NCBI GenBank assembly: GCA_040757035.1
Contig: JBFLYM010000005.1
Span: 1 to 51,991, forward strand
Reading direction: 5' to 3'
DNA length: 51,991 nucleotides
Source: JAHJBR01 sp040757035
GTDB taxonomy: Archaea; Micrarchaeota; Micrarchaeia; Anstonellales; Bilamarchaeaceae
Shown: positions 27,031 to 34,807 of the stretch, piece by piece
Position numbering within the stretch: position 1 is the first letter of the stretch
How the letters are laid out: the number at the start of each line of letters is the position of its first letter
The notes under the pieces: generated by a model
What the model was told of the DNA's origin: nothing
What the model saw: the letters and a program-made list of their open reading frames with translations, nothing else
Database searches by the model: none
Made by a program: the position numbers and the translations under genes

Positions 27031-27486
27031 ACATCCCTTTTTCTTTTTCTAAAAGAAAAAGGTCTAAGGGGTTAACTGACACTGTGTTGACTAATGCCAC
27101 CTATTTTAAGAGGTAGGTAAATGCTACCAGTATTTGCGCTTTTTCCTGGTTGGCACATCGCCCAATATGTGCAACATAAAGGGCGATGCCCCGTTTTACT
27201 GGGTTAGTCACACAGTGTCACCCCAAAAAGAAAAGTGGGGGAGGGTCAGGAGGATATGACAAACCAACAAAGTAATATCAGAAAGTACCGAAGAATTACC
27301 ATGTGTTGGTTTGTTATATGTTCATGAACGAATCGTCGTTCATGACACCTCAAACTGTTCAAAACTGTTTGAGCACCCACCTAAAAAACATTCGAACGAT
27401 TCGTCGTTCGAAAATTTTTATTTTACTTTGTAAAATAAAAACCCCCAACCAGTTTTGGAGGGGGCGAAGCCCCCTCCGCGGTTCGG
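27031..27486 (+). mobile_element. Structured intron-family element, free copy upstream of ftsZ
   Basis: Same ends as the T-loop introns of tRNA-Lys and tRNA-Ile. The 5' end is CAT-CCCTTTTTCTTTTT with its hairpin and GGTCTAAGGGGTTAAC. The 3' end is a GGAGGGGGC/GCCCCCTCC hairpin followed by CGCGGTTCGG. The middle (about 27237-27386) closely matches the second unit of the tRNA-Ile intron (39236-39385). No tRNA surrounds it, and the TTGARAAT splice end is missing (GGGTTTAAAGG instead). It fills the gap between the ATPase stop and the ftsZ Shine-Dalgarno, so it may form part of the ftsZ leader. It is interrupted by a 144-nt insert at 27077-27220. Confidence 0.75.
27077..27220 (+). ncRNA. Multi-helix RNA-like insert inside the ftsZ-leader element
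   Basis: It splits the GGGGTTAA/CCCC hairpin that is intact in the tRNA-Ile copy. Outer stem: TGACACTGTG (27077-27086) with CACAGTGTCA (27211-27220), then TGACTAA (27088-27094) with TTAGTCA (27204-27210), 17 bp in all. Inside are TGCCA/TGGCA, CCAG/CTGG, ACCT/AGGT, and a perfect 8-bp stem CATCGCCC (27156-27163)/GGGCGATG (27181-27188). This is clearly a folded RNA or a hairpin-ended insertion, family unknown. Confidence 0.55.
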
Positions 27487-27502
27487 GTTTAAAGGAGATA
27501 TT

Positions 27503-28822
27503 ATGGAAAATATGGAAAATGAAACTGAATTTACATTTGAAACTAATATGGAAGCTAATACAGAAACTGATACAGAAACTAATTTAGAAAATGATAAAGA
27601 ATCTAATAAGGAAAATGGTATCAAAAGCAATACAAAATTAATTGATTCAGAACCGATTCTTATTGAAACTCCAGTTGAAATTTCAGAAGCCGAATCAACA
27701 GAATCAAATACAGAAGCTCAAAAAACAGATGCTCAGAAGATAAGTGAAATTGAAAAAATCACAGAACAAGTTACCGCGCCTGCGAAAAGCGATGACGAGA
27801 TGCTACTGGAATTTGTAGAACGATCTAAACCAAAAATATATGTTGTCGGAACTGGTGGAAGCGGAACAAATACTTTAAATAGATTGTTTGAACTTAGCGT
27901 GAAAGATGTATCGCTTATTGCAATGAATACTGACGCAAGACATTTGCTTAAAATAAGAGCGCACAAAAAACTTTTGCTCGGAAAAACTACTACAAAGGGA
28001 CATGGGGCAGGAAGCAATCCAGAATTAGGCGAAGCGGCAGCAAAAGAAAGCACTGGAGATATAAAAAATATTCTTAGCGATGCGAATATGGTTTTTGTTA
28101 CATGCGGGATGGGTGGCGGAACAGGAACGGGTTCGGCCGCGACGATTGCAGAGCAAGCGAAAACCACTGGCGCACTAGTGATAAGTGTAATTACGCTTCC
28201 TTTTGCATCAGAAGGGAAAATCAGATTTGAAAACGCATTGCGCGGATTAGAAAAATTGAAAAAACAATCCGATACAGTCATAGTAATCAAAAATGATAAA
28301 TTACTTACGCTCGCTCCGAATCTTCCGCTTAATACCGCCTTTAGAGTGTGTGATGAAGTGCTCGCAGGCGCAGTAAAGGGAATAGCAGAACTTGTTACAA
28401 AAACTGGTTTGGTAAATGTTGATTTTGCAGATCTAAAAACAATTCTTACTCAAAGCGGCTTTGCAGTAATTGGAATAGGGGAATCAAGCATGGACGCAAA
28501 GGCTGAAGATAGAGCAACGGTTGCGGTTGAAACCGCGCTTAACTCGCCGCTACTTGACGCTGATCTTAGTGGAGCTGACAGAGCACTTGTAAATGTTATT
28601 GGAGGCGAAGACATGACGCTTAAGGAAGCAGAACTTATAGTTTCAGAAACGGCAAAAAAGATACACCCAAATGCGCATATAATATGGGGGGCGCGCATTG
28701 AGTCCGCTAGCCAAAAATCCAGCATAAGAACAATGGTCGTACTTGCTGGAGTTAAATTTACAAAAGAAGATATGGGTGTTGGGTTTGGACTTGAGAGTCT
28801 TGACTTAGATTTAGTAGGGTGA
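27503..28822 (+). CDS. ftsZ: Cell division protein FtsZ with long N-terminal extension
   Basis: Tubulin-like GTPase that forms the division ring. GTGGSGTNTLNR opens the GTP site, GGGTGTGSA (about 204-212) is the tubulin signature and NVDFADLKTILTQSG is the T7-loop region with the catalytic Asp. I choose ATG 27503 because AAGGAG lies 5 nt upstream. The first 108 residues are a low-complexity acidic tail rich in Glu, Asn and Thr, with repeats such as TETDTETNLEND, unusual for archaeal FtsZ. secE follows 6 bp after the stop, then spt5. Confidence 0.95.
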   Translation: MENMENETEFTFETNMEANTETDTETNLENDKESNKENGIKSNTKLIDSEPILIETPVEISEAESTESNTEAQKTDAQKISEIEKITEQVTAPAKSDDEMLLEFVERSKPKIYVVGTGGSGTNTLNRLFELSVKDVSLIAMNTDARHLLKIRAHKKLLLGKTTTKGHGAGSNPELGEAAAKESTGDIKNILSDANMVFVTCGMGGGTGTGSAATIAEQAKTTGALVISVITLPFASEGKIRFENALRGLEKLKKQSDTVIVIKNDKLLTLAPNLPLNTAFRVCDEVLAGAVKGIAELVTKTGLVNVDFADLKTILTQSGFAVIGIGESSMDAKAEDRATVAVETALNSPLLDADLSGADRALVNVIGGEDMTLKEAELIVSETAKKIHPNAHIIWGARIESASQKSSIRTMVVLAGVKFTKEDMGVGFGLESLDLDLVG

Positions 28823-28828
28823 GACGTA

Positions 28829-28987
28829 GTGGATTTTGAAATTATAAAAAAAGCACTTAGAATAATTACTATCGCAAAAAAACCTGACAATGAAGAATTC
28901 TTAAAAATCGCAAAGATAACTAGTATAGGAATGATAATTATAGGTGTTATAGGATTTATAATTCTATTAATATTTGAATATTTATAA
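28829..28987 (+). CDS. secE: Preprotein translocase subunit SecE (Sec61 gamma)
   Basis: A 52-residue membrane protein starting with GTG 6 bp after ftsZ. An amphipathic N-terminal helix (IIKKALRIITIAKKPDNEEF) has the KP..EEF turn of SecE/Sec61 gamma, followed by one membrane helix (about 32-51). Gene order ftsZ-secE-spt5 is conserved in many archaea, which supports the call. It clamps the two halves of the SecY channel. Confidence 0.88.
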   Translation: MDFEIIKKALRIITIAKKPDNEEFLKIAKITSIGMIIIGVIGFIILLIFEYL

Positions 28988-29056
28988 ACAAAAAATATGA
29001 AGTAAATGTAATGTGAAGTAAATATGGAGTAATTAAATATAACTGAACGTGATTGA

Positions 29057-29509
29057 ATGATATACATATTAAGAATAACTACAGGACAGGAAAGGATAGT
29101 TCTTGAAATGCTTGCAAAAAAAGCAAAGGATAATGGACTTGCGATATATTCACTTCTCGGAATAGAAAGTATAAAGGGTTACATATTCGTAGAAAGTGCG
29201 GACGAAAATGAAATAATTCAACTTGTACAAAAAATGAAAAATGTGAAAGGATATCTTAAGCAGCCGATAGAGATAAGTGAGATAGAAAAACTCATAAAAA
29301 TTATCGGTCCGCAGGTTTCAAGTATAAAAATTGCAGATATTGTAGAAATGACTTCAGGACCTTTTAAAGGAGAACGCGCACGAGTAATAAAAATAGATGA
29401 AGCAAGAGATGAACTCACCGTAGAATTAATAGAAATTGCTGTTCCTATCCCAGTCACGATAAAATCTAAAACTGCAAAATTATTACAAAAAGCAGAATGT
29501 AATCTTTAG
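29057..29509 (+). CDS. spt5: Transcription elongation factor Spt5 (NusG family)
   Basis: Binds the RNA polymerase clamp and increases processivity. The NGN domain occupies about 1-82 (ILRITTGQERIVLEML, ESIKGYIFVES) and the KOW motif about 95-125 (DIVEMTSGPFKGERARVIKI). Length 150 is typical for archaeal Spt5. It is placed after secE as usual in archaea. Confidence 0.94.
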   Translation: MIYILRITTGQERIVLEMLAKKAKDNGLAIYSLLGIESIKGYIFVESADENEIIQLVQKMKNVKGYLKQPIEISEIEKLIKIIGPQVSSIKIADIVEMTSGPFKGERARVIKIDEARDELTVELIEIAVPIPVTIKSKTAKLLQKAECNL

Positions 29510-29579
29510 CAGAATGTAACATTTGATTGTTGATTGACTGTTAGTTGATTATTATTTGGTTGTATACAAGGTTTATGAT

Positions 29580-30143
29580 ATGTCATTGATGAGTGATACT
29601 GATGTTATTGAAGCAATAAACAAAGGCGAAATTGGAATAAAACCTTTTGACAAAAAATTCCTCGGTCCTGATAGTTTGGATATAAGATTAGGAGATGAAA
29701 TGCTTGTTTCTAAAATAATTAAAAAAACCATAGACCCAAACAAACCCAAAAATTTTTTTGTAAGCAAAAAGATAAAGCACTCATTCATACTTAAACCTAT
29801 GCAGTTTGTACTCGGAACAACTTTGGAAAGAATTTCATTATCAAATAATATTGCGGCACAAATAGAAGGGCGTTCAAGTTTAGGAAGATTGGGAATAATG
29901 GTGCATATGACAGCTGGAATTATTCATGCTGGTTTTGGAGCAAAGGGACCAAGTACGCTCACGCTTGAAATTTATTCAGTAAATCCAAACGATGTTTATC
30001 TGCACGCTGGGATGAAAATTGCACAGCTTTCGTTCTTCAAATTAAACAGAAAAGTGAGTAAAGGATATGACTTTATATCTACAAGTAAATATCTAAATCA
30101 AAATGGGCCACGTGCACCAAAAGCTGAAAGGAAAGAAAGATAA
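29580..30143 (+). CDS. dcd: dCTP deaminase
   Basis: Deaminates dCTP to dUTP for thymidylate synthesis; some homologues also cleave dUTP. PFDKKFLGPDSLDIRLGDE is the N-terminal motif, and EGRSSLGRLGI, the TAGIIHAGFGAKG turn and STLTLEIYS carry the active site, with the catalytic Glu in TLE. I choose ATG 29580 (MSLMSDTD, 187 residues) over the TTG 24 bp upstream. Bases 29586-29655 are duplicated exactly at 36945-37014 beside tRNA-Lys. Confidence 0.93.
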   Translation: MSLMSDTDVIEAINKGEIGIKPFDKKFLGPDSLDIRLGDEMLVSKIIKKTIDPNKPKNFFVSKKIKHSFILKPMQFVLGTTLERISLSNNIAAQIEGRSSLGRLGIMVHMTAGIIHAGFGAKGPSTLTLEIYSVNPNDVYLHAGMKIAQLSFFKLNRKVSKGYDFISTSKYLNQNGPRAPKAERKER

Positions 30144-30200
30144 ACCTCTACAGGATTTTTAAATTTTTATGTTTATTTTATATTATATTAAGGTGAATGG

Positions 30201-30944
30201 ATGAAAATAGTTGCTGCTGATGCTTCAAGTTTAAAATTTTCCATAGATGCGATAGCAAGTCTTGTGGAAGAAGGAATTTTTGAAATTACCAATACTGGAA
30301 TTCATCTTAAAGCGATCGATCCATCACAGATTTCAATGATATCATTTATTATGCCAAAGGAAAGCTTTTTGGAATATGAAATTAATGAAGAACGAAAAAT
30401 TGGCTTGGATATTGAGCAATTATCCAATGTGCTTTCACGTGGAACTAAAACTGAAAGGGCCGAGTTAGAGATTGAAGATGGAAGATTTGTAATTAAATTC
30501 GTTGGTGAGAAGAAAAAAAGAACATTCAAAATCCAAATTTTGGATATTGGGGAGGGAATACAAAAAGAACCTAGATTAGAATCAGGAAATTTTGTGAAGA
30601 TAAACGCTAGTACACTAAAAGAAATACTCAAAGATGCAAAACTTATTAGTTCGCATATTAGATTTTTACTTAGTGCTAACTATTTTATTGCGGAAGTAAA
30701 TGGAGACAGTGGTGATGTACACGCTGAATTTGAAAAAAATAGCGCAGAAATCATTGAAATAAAAACCACTAACGATATAAGAGCTACTTTTCCGCTTCAA
30801 TATCTTGAAGATATAATCAAAGCAAGTCCAAATAACGAAATAATAACAATGTATTTGGAAACTGACAAACCTCTTAAAGTTGAATATAATATTTTAGGTA
30901 CAGAAGTAAAATATTATCTTGCGCCTAGAATAGAAAGCGAATAA
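30201..30944 (+). CDS. pcn: DNA polymerase sliding clamp PCNA
   Basis: Ring-shaped clamp for DNA polymerases and repair factors. 247 residues with the two-lobe PCNA fold: DASSLKFSIDAIASLVEEG at the start, GIHLKAIDPSQISMISF, the interdomain linker near 118-130, and LEVEYNILG-like KPLKVEYNILGTEVKYYLAPRIE at the end. Both clamp-loader subunits and the PCNA-binding Nre protein are in this window. An AT-rich promoter region precedes it. Confidence 0.95.
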   Translation: MKIVAADASSLKFSIDAIASLVEEGIFEITNTGIHLKAIDPSQISMISFIMPKESFLEYEINEERKIGLDIEQLSNVLSRGTKTERAELEIEDGRFVIKFVGEKKKRTFKIQILDIGEGIQKEPRLESGNFVKINASTLKEILKDAKLISSHIRFLLSANYFIAEVNGDSGDVHAEFEKNSAEIIEIKTTNDIRATFPLQYLEDIIKASPNNEIITMYLETDKPLKVEYNILGTEVKYYLAPRIESE

Positions 30945-31015
30945 TTTTTATCTGATCTTTTTCGAGCGAAAGATTTGAAAAGATTAGTGGGTGGATTTAC
31001 TTTATACAAAAATAA

Positions 31016-31025
31016 CTTTATAAAC
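31016..31025 (+). promoter_or_regulatory. TATA box of the small pilin-like gene pair
   Basis: CTTTATAAAC lies about 26 bp before ATG 31047, the spacing expected for a leaderless archaeal transcript. Confidence 0.5.
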
Positions 31026-31046
31026 CTTTACAAAGAAACTTAATTC

Positions 31047-31256
31047 ATGGTTCATTCAAAAAAACATTTCCATGTTATTATTATACTTTTTATTGTTGCA
31101 TTAATTTTGGTAGTTGTATTTGTTGTAGTTGGTTTAACAAATAAACCTACTGAATCAACTGGTCAAAATGATATTGAGCGAAGTTATATGTATTGGAAAA
31201 ATGTCAGCCCGTTCTCAATTGAAGAGGCATATCTAAATACACAAAATGTTAGTTGA
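31047..31256 (+). CDS. Small single-span membrane protein
   Basis: 69 residues: a short basic N-terminus (HSKKHFH), one membrane helix (about 9-30) and a polar outer part. The C-terminal stretch SYMYWKNVSPFSIEE...QN-S closely parallels the end of the next protein (SHTYWQGTTPFSIED...QNIS). They are therefore paralogous in their outer domain, though this one lacks the class III signal motif. Its TGA overlaps the ATG of the next gene (TGATG), so the two are coupled. Possibly a minor pilin or an anchor; function unknown. Confidence 0.65.
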   Translation: MVHSKKHFHVIIILFIVALILVVVFVVVGLTNKPTESTGQNDIERSYMYWKNVSPFSIEEAYLNTQNVS

Positions 31257-31525
31257 TGTTGTTAATTTATGAAAAGGCCGGATTTATGTTTTGCACAATT
31301 AAACAAGATAAAAAAAATAAATCAAAAAAAGCACAAAGTTCTGCCGAATATCTTATAATTTTAGTTGTAGTTCTTGTAGTTGCGCTAATTGTGATAGGTT
31401 TGTTGGGAGGATTTTCTGGATTTGGAACAACAAGTGTTACAGAACAAAGTCATACATATTGGCAAGGTACAACTCCATTTTCAATTGAAGATATGGCAAT
31501 AGAAGAACAAAATATAAGTAGCTAA
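31256..31525 (+). CDS. Small class III signal peptide (pilin-like) protein
   Basis: About 89 residues. A basic leader ending KKA precedes QSSAEYLIILVVVLVVALIV, the cleavage and hydrophobic region of class III signal peptides. The mature part is short and ends with a YWxxxxPFSIEx...QN-S motif shared with the preceding protein. ATG 31256 overlaps the previous stop; ATG 31286 gives a more usual leader length. Probably a filament subunit or minor pilin assembled by one of the two platform systems in the window. Confidence 0.72.
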   Translation: MLLIYEKAGFMFCTIKQDKKNKSKKAQSSAEYLIILVVVLVVALIVIGLLGGFSGFGTTSVTEQSHTYWQGTTPFSIEDMAIEEQNISS

Positions 31526-31551
31526 CCACAAGTTAATTTTCATTGGATGTT

Positions 31552-32511
31552 ATGATAAAAAATGAATTCCTTCCTTGGACAGAGAAATACCGTCCACACA
31601 AACTTGTTGAAATTACCGGTCAGGAAGAGATAATTAAAACTCTTAAAGCGTTTGTAAAATCCGAAAATGCTCCGAATATGCTTTTTGCCGGACCGCCAGG
31701 TGTTGGAAAAACAACAGCTGCGCTATCCTTTGCATATGAGCTCTATAGTAATAATCTGAAAGGCAATTTGCTTGAATTAAATGCAAGCGACGAACGCGGA
31801 ATAGATATAATAAGGGGTAAAATAAAGGATTTTGCGAGAAGTGTTGCAATAAGAGACGCCAAATTCAAACTCATTTTTTTAGATGAAGCTGATGCGTTGA
31901 CAACCGAAGCGCAACACGCACTCAGACGCACCATGGAGCTTTATTCAAATGTTACTAGATTTATACTTAGTTGCAATTATTCATCAAAAATAATTGAACC
32001 CATACAAAGTAGAACCGCAATATTCAGATTTCTAAAACTACAAAAAAAGGATATAGAAACTATACTCAAGCATATTGTAAAAATTGAGGATATTAAAATT
32101 GATGACGATGCGTATTCGATAATATATGATGTCAGTGAAGGCGATGTGCGAAAATCAATAAACATACTTCAGGGGACTGCAATACATTCCAAACATATTA
32201 CAAAAGAGATGATTTATAAAATATCATCTAGAGCCGAGCCAAAAGAAGTCCGCGAGATGATGGAGCTTTCTCTTGCAGGTAAATTTTTAGATGCAAGAAA
32301 AAAATTAGACGCGCTTATACTAAATTATGGACTTTCTGGTGAAGATATACTATTACAAATGTATCAACAAGTAGATAATTTGAATATTGATGAAAAAGAA
32401 AAAATCAAAATTATAGATAAAATTGGGGAATATAATTTCAGACTTGTGGAAGGTGCGAATGAGCGCATCCAAATAGAAGCGCTTCTTGCTCAATTTATAC
32501 TGTTTCACTAA
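31552..32511 (+). CDS. rfcS: Replication factor C small subunit
   Basis: AAA+ clamp-loader subunit, 319 residues from ATG 31552 (the TTG 9 bp upstream is less likely). LPWTEKYRP is the hallmark N-terminus; Walker A FAGPPGVGKTTAA, Walker B LIFLDEADALT, and the SRC-like FILSCNYSSKIIEPIQSR are all present. Works with RfcL to load PCNA encoded just upstream. Converges with a tiny minus-strand gene, leaving 2 bp between stops. Confidence 0.95.
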   Translation: MIKNEFLPWTEKYRPHKLVEITGQEEIIKTLKAFVKSENAPNMLFAGPPGVGKTTAALSFAYELYSNNLKGNLLELNASDERGIDIIRGKIKDFARSVAIRDAKFKLIFLDEADALTTEAQHALRRTMELYSNVTRFILSCNYSSKIIEPIQSRTAIFRFLKLQKKDIETILKHIVKIEDIKIDDDAYSIIYDVSEGDVRKSINILQGTAIHSKHITKEMIYKISSRAEPKEVREMMELSLAGKFLDARKKLDALILNYGLSGEDILLQMYQQVDNLNIDEKEKIKIIDKIGEYNFRLVEGANERIQIEALLAQFILFH

Positions 32512-32513
32512 AT

Positions 32514-32615
32514 TTATTTTAGAACAAATGTAGCTATAACAAAAATAACTAGCAACGCGATTAATGCAGCTGCTGTAATCCTTACTATTGAATATAAATC
32601 GCTCACATTTTCCAT
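32514..32615 (-). CDS. Very small membrane protein (33 residues)
   Basis: MENVSDLYSIVRITAAALIA and onward: a short polar start and one membrane helix of about 20 residues ending in Lys. On the minus strand a clear TATA-like GTTTATATATTTG lies about 25 bp before the ATG, consistent with a leaderless transcript. Location between two convergent or divergent genes with nothing else to explain that promoter supports a real gene. Size fits a small translocase or respiratory accessory subunit, but I recognise no family. Confidence 0.45.
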   Translation of the reverse strand: MENVSDLYSIVRITAAALIALLVIFVIATFVLK

Positions 32616-32694
32616 ACAAAAATATCTTACTTCAAATATATAAACTTATTTAATGTTTGATCCGACTAAATTGAAATAGTTCTTTGTGAATTTT

Positions 32695-33462
32695 ATGGAA
32701 ATTGTGTTTTTAGGAACAGGTGGAGGTAGAATGAATCTGATTAAGCAGAACCGTTGGACAGGCGGATTCAGAATAAATGGTTCTCTGAATATTCATGTTG
32801 ATCCTGGTCCAGGTGCGTTAGTACATAGTTTGGAAATGAAACAAATTCCAACGGATTTGGACGCAATAATTGTTACGCATTCGCATATTGATCATTGTTC
32901 AGATGCAAATGTACTCATAGAAGCAATGAGCGGATATACATTGAAGAAAAGAGGTATAATAATAGGTAGCAAAAATTCTATCGAAGGCGATTATAAGGGC
33001 GATCGCGCATTTACTTTATATCATCTTTCTAGAGTAGATGAAGTTTATTGCGCAAAATGGAACGAAAAAAGAATATTTAAAACACTTGGCGGAACATTTG
33101 AAATTGAAATCACAAAAGCAAAACACGAGGAAACAACGTGTTTTGGTTTTAAACTTAGTATGGATGAAAAAATTGTGGGATACACCAGTGACAGTGAATA
33201 TTTTGATGGACTTCACGAACAATATAATTATTGTGATTGGCTGATTGTAAATACAATGAAACCAACAGCTGATGAATATAAAGGACATCTCACGATAGAA
33301 AGAACAATAGAATTGCTCAAAACCGCTAAACCGAAAATTGCAATTCTCACCCATGTGGGAATCAAAATGCTTCGCGAAGGTCCAGAAAAAGTGGCCGCAT
33401 ACATTGAAAAAGAGAGTGGAATACGAACAATCGCGGCACATGATGGAATGAAATTGTCTTAA
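32695..33462 (+). CDS. Metallo-beta-lactamase fold hydrolase
   Basis: 255 residues from ATG 32695 (the GTG 9 bp upstream is less likely). The metal site THSHIDHCSD gives the HxHxDH motif; further ligands lie in YTSDSEYF and ILTHVG. The N-terminal MEIVFLGTGGGRMN is typical of the RNase Z/phosphonate-type branch. Nuclease or phosphodiesterase activity is possible; it lacks clear tRNase Z exosite residues. A 55-bp gap separates it from endA. Confidence 0.82.
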   Translation: MEIVFLGTGGGRMNLIKQNRWTGGFRINGSLNIHVDPGPGALVHSLEMKQIPTDLDAIIVTHSHIDHCSDANVLIEAMSGYTLKKRGIIIGSKNSIEGDYKGDRAFTLYHLSRVDEVYCAKWNEKRIFKTLGGTFEIEITKAKHEETTCFGFKLSMDEKIVGYTSDSEYFDGLHEQYNYCDWLIVNTMKPTADEYKGHLTIERTIELLKTAKPKIAILTHVGIKMLREGPEKVAAYIEKESGIRTIAAHDGMKLS

Positions 33463-33517
33463 TCCAACTAAAAATTCAACAAAAATTCAACAAAACTGAA
33501 AAAAGAGGAGAGTATTT

Positions 33518-34696
33518 ATGGGAATTACTTTGTATTTAAATAGAAAAAACAATGAAATCGCGGTTAAAGAACCACAAGACGTAAGTTCGCTTGTAAATGG
33601 GTTTTATGGCGAAATGATCAAAGGAATAATTTATCTTCAGCCTGAAGAGGTCCTTTATTTAATAGATATACGAAATGCAAAATGCATTGATGAAGTTGGA
33701 AACACATGTATGTTCAATGACATTGCTACAATATTTCTGAAGAAAAAAAAATTACTCGCGCGCTATTTGACGTTCAAAGACTGGCGAGACAGGGGAATTA
33801 TTGCCCGCCTAAGTTGTGAAGCAAAAGGAAATTATGGTCGTTCGGTTGCAAAAAAATACAAAGGAGGAAATTTCAAAATTAATGCGTATTCTCTACAAGG
33901 CGTTTTCTTTTTTGATGATTTAATTACAATATTGGATGATGAAGCGAGCGGAAAAGAACTTTATGAAAAATATTGGATAGGGCAATTTGGAACGTACAAA
34001 GCGGCGCACCGCGGAAAAATCGCAAAACTAGATATTTATGAAACTATCTACATGCTCAAACACGGCAATCTCTCGCTCAAAAACGCAAAACTTGACGAAA
34101 TATTTTCCGAAGCCGATGATCGAATAAAATATTTTGGAGATATGTATTCTGTTTACGAGGATTGGAGAAATAAGGGTTATGTGCTCAAAACAGGTTTCAA
34201 ATTCGGAACCCATTTTAGGATTTATTTTCCTGGTGCGTCGCCAATAAAAGAGGATGATGAATGGATACATTCGCGACATGTTGTGCATATCTTTCCCAGA
34301 AAAAGTAAAATGCTAATTTCTGAATGGTCGCGCGCTATACGTGTTGCGCATTCTGTAAAAAAAACATTTATTCTTGCAATTCCTGGAAAAAAATTGGACA
34401 TAAAAATAAATCCGAAAAAACCAAAATCGGATTTTATACTTTATCATAGAAAAAAAGGTGGAATACAAACTCCAAAGGACGGCCAACCGCGGTTTTTTAT
34501 GTATTCGCTTTCAGAAGACGAATATCTTGGCGGCGAAGAGCTTGCTGAAGTTCTTTTTGAAGCAAAGCACTATGGTTTGGAAACGCTTTTAGCAATTACA
34601 GATAGAGAAAGTAGCGTTACTTATTATGTTGTAAAAAGAATAGAACTTCCTGCTAGCGATTACGAATATTACGAAATAGAATGGATGCAACCTTAA
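33518..34696 (+). CDS. endA: tRNA-splicing endonuclease, long three-unit (epsilon-2-like) type
   Basis: Cuts BHB motifs to release archaeal introns. The catalytic unit (about 205-300) has GYVLKTGFKFGTHFRIY with Tyr236, a His in HSRHVVHIF (251 or 254) and Lys281/282 in RVAHSVKK. An N-terminal unit (about 1-85) and a middle unit (about 90-200) resemble degenerate EndA domains, and a C-terminal half-unit (about 315-392) ends in YYVVKRIELP. This 392-residue layout matches the epsilon-2 enzymes of ARMAN archaea, known to accept non-canonical BHBs, rather than the roughly 180-residue alpha-4 or 300-residue alpha-2 types. It fits the many odd introns here. A copy of its bases 34315-34410 begins at its own stop codon. 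Confidence 0.9.
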   Translation: MGITLYLNRKNNEIAVKEPQDVSSLVNGFYGEMIKGIIYLQPEEVLYLIDIRNAKCIDEVGNTCMFNDIATIFLKKKKLLARYLTFKDWRDRGIIARLSCEAKGNYGRSVAKKYKGGNFKINAYSLQGVFFFDDLITILDDEASGKELYEKYWIGQFGTYKAAHRGKIAKLDIYETIYMLKHGNLSLKNAKLDEIFSEADDRIKYFGDMYSVYEDWRNKGYVLKTGFKFGTHFRIYFPGASPIKEDDEWIHSRHVVHIFPRKSKMLISEWSRAIRVAHSVKKTFILAIPGKKLDIKINPKKPKSDFILYHRKKGGIQTPKDGQPRFFMYSLSEDEYLGGEELAEVLFEAKHYGLETLLAITDRESSVTYYVVKRIELPASDYEYYEIEWMQP

Positions 34697-34791
34697 ATTT
34701 CTGAATGGTCGCGCGCTATACGCGTTGCGCATTCTGTAAAAAAAACATTTATTCTTGCAATTCCTGGAAAAAAATTGGACATAAAAATAAA
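34696..34791 (+). repeat. 96-bp duplication of an internal endA segment
   Basis: Identical to 34315-34410 except for one base (C at 34723, T at 34342). It begins on the last base of the endA stop codon and ends 16 bp before the 3' end of tRNA-iMet. In the source it encodes about residues 266-298, including the catalytic Lys. It cannot be translated as part of endA here. Confidence 0.9.
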
Positions 34792-34807
34792 CCTAAAGAT
34801 TGAAGGA

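Noticed and set aside
27303..27587. A 94-codon frame and overlapping frames upstream of ftsZ
   Set aside because: They lie in the structured element and the ftsZ start in another frame, and have Lys/Leu repeats typical of a shadow frame.
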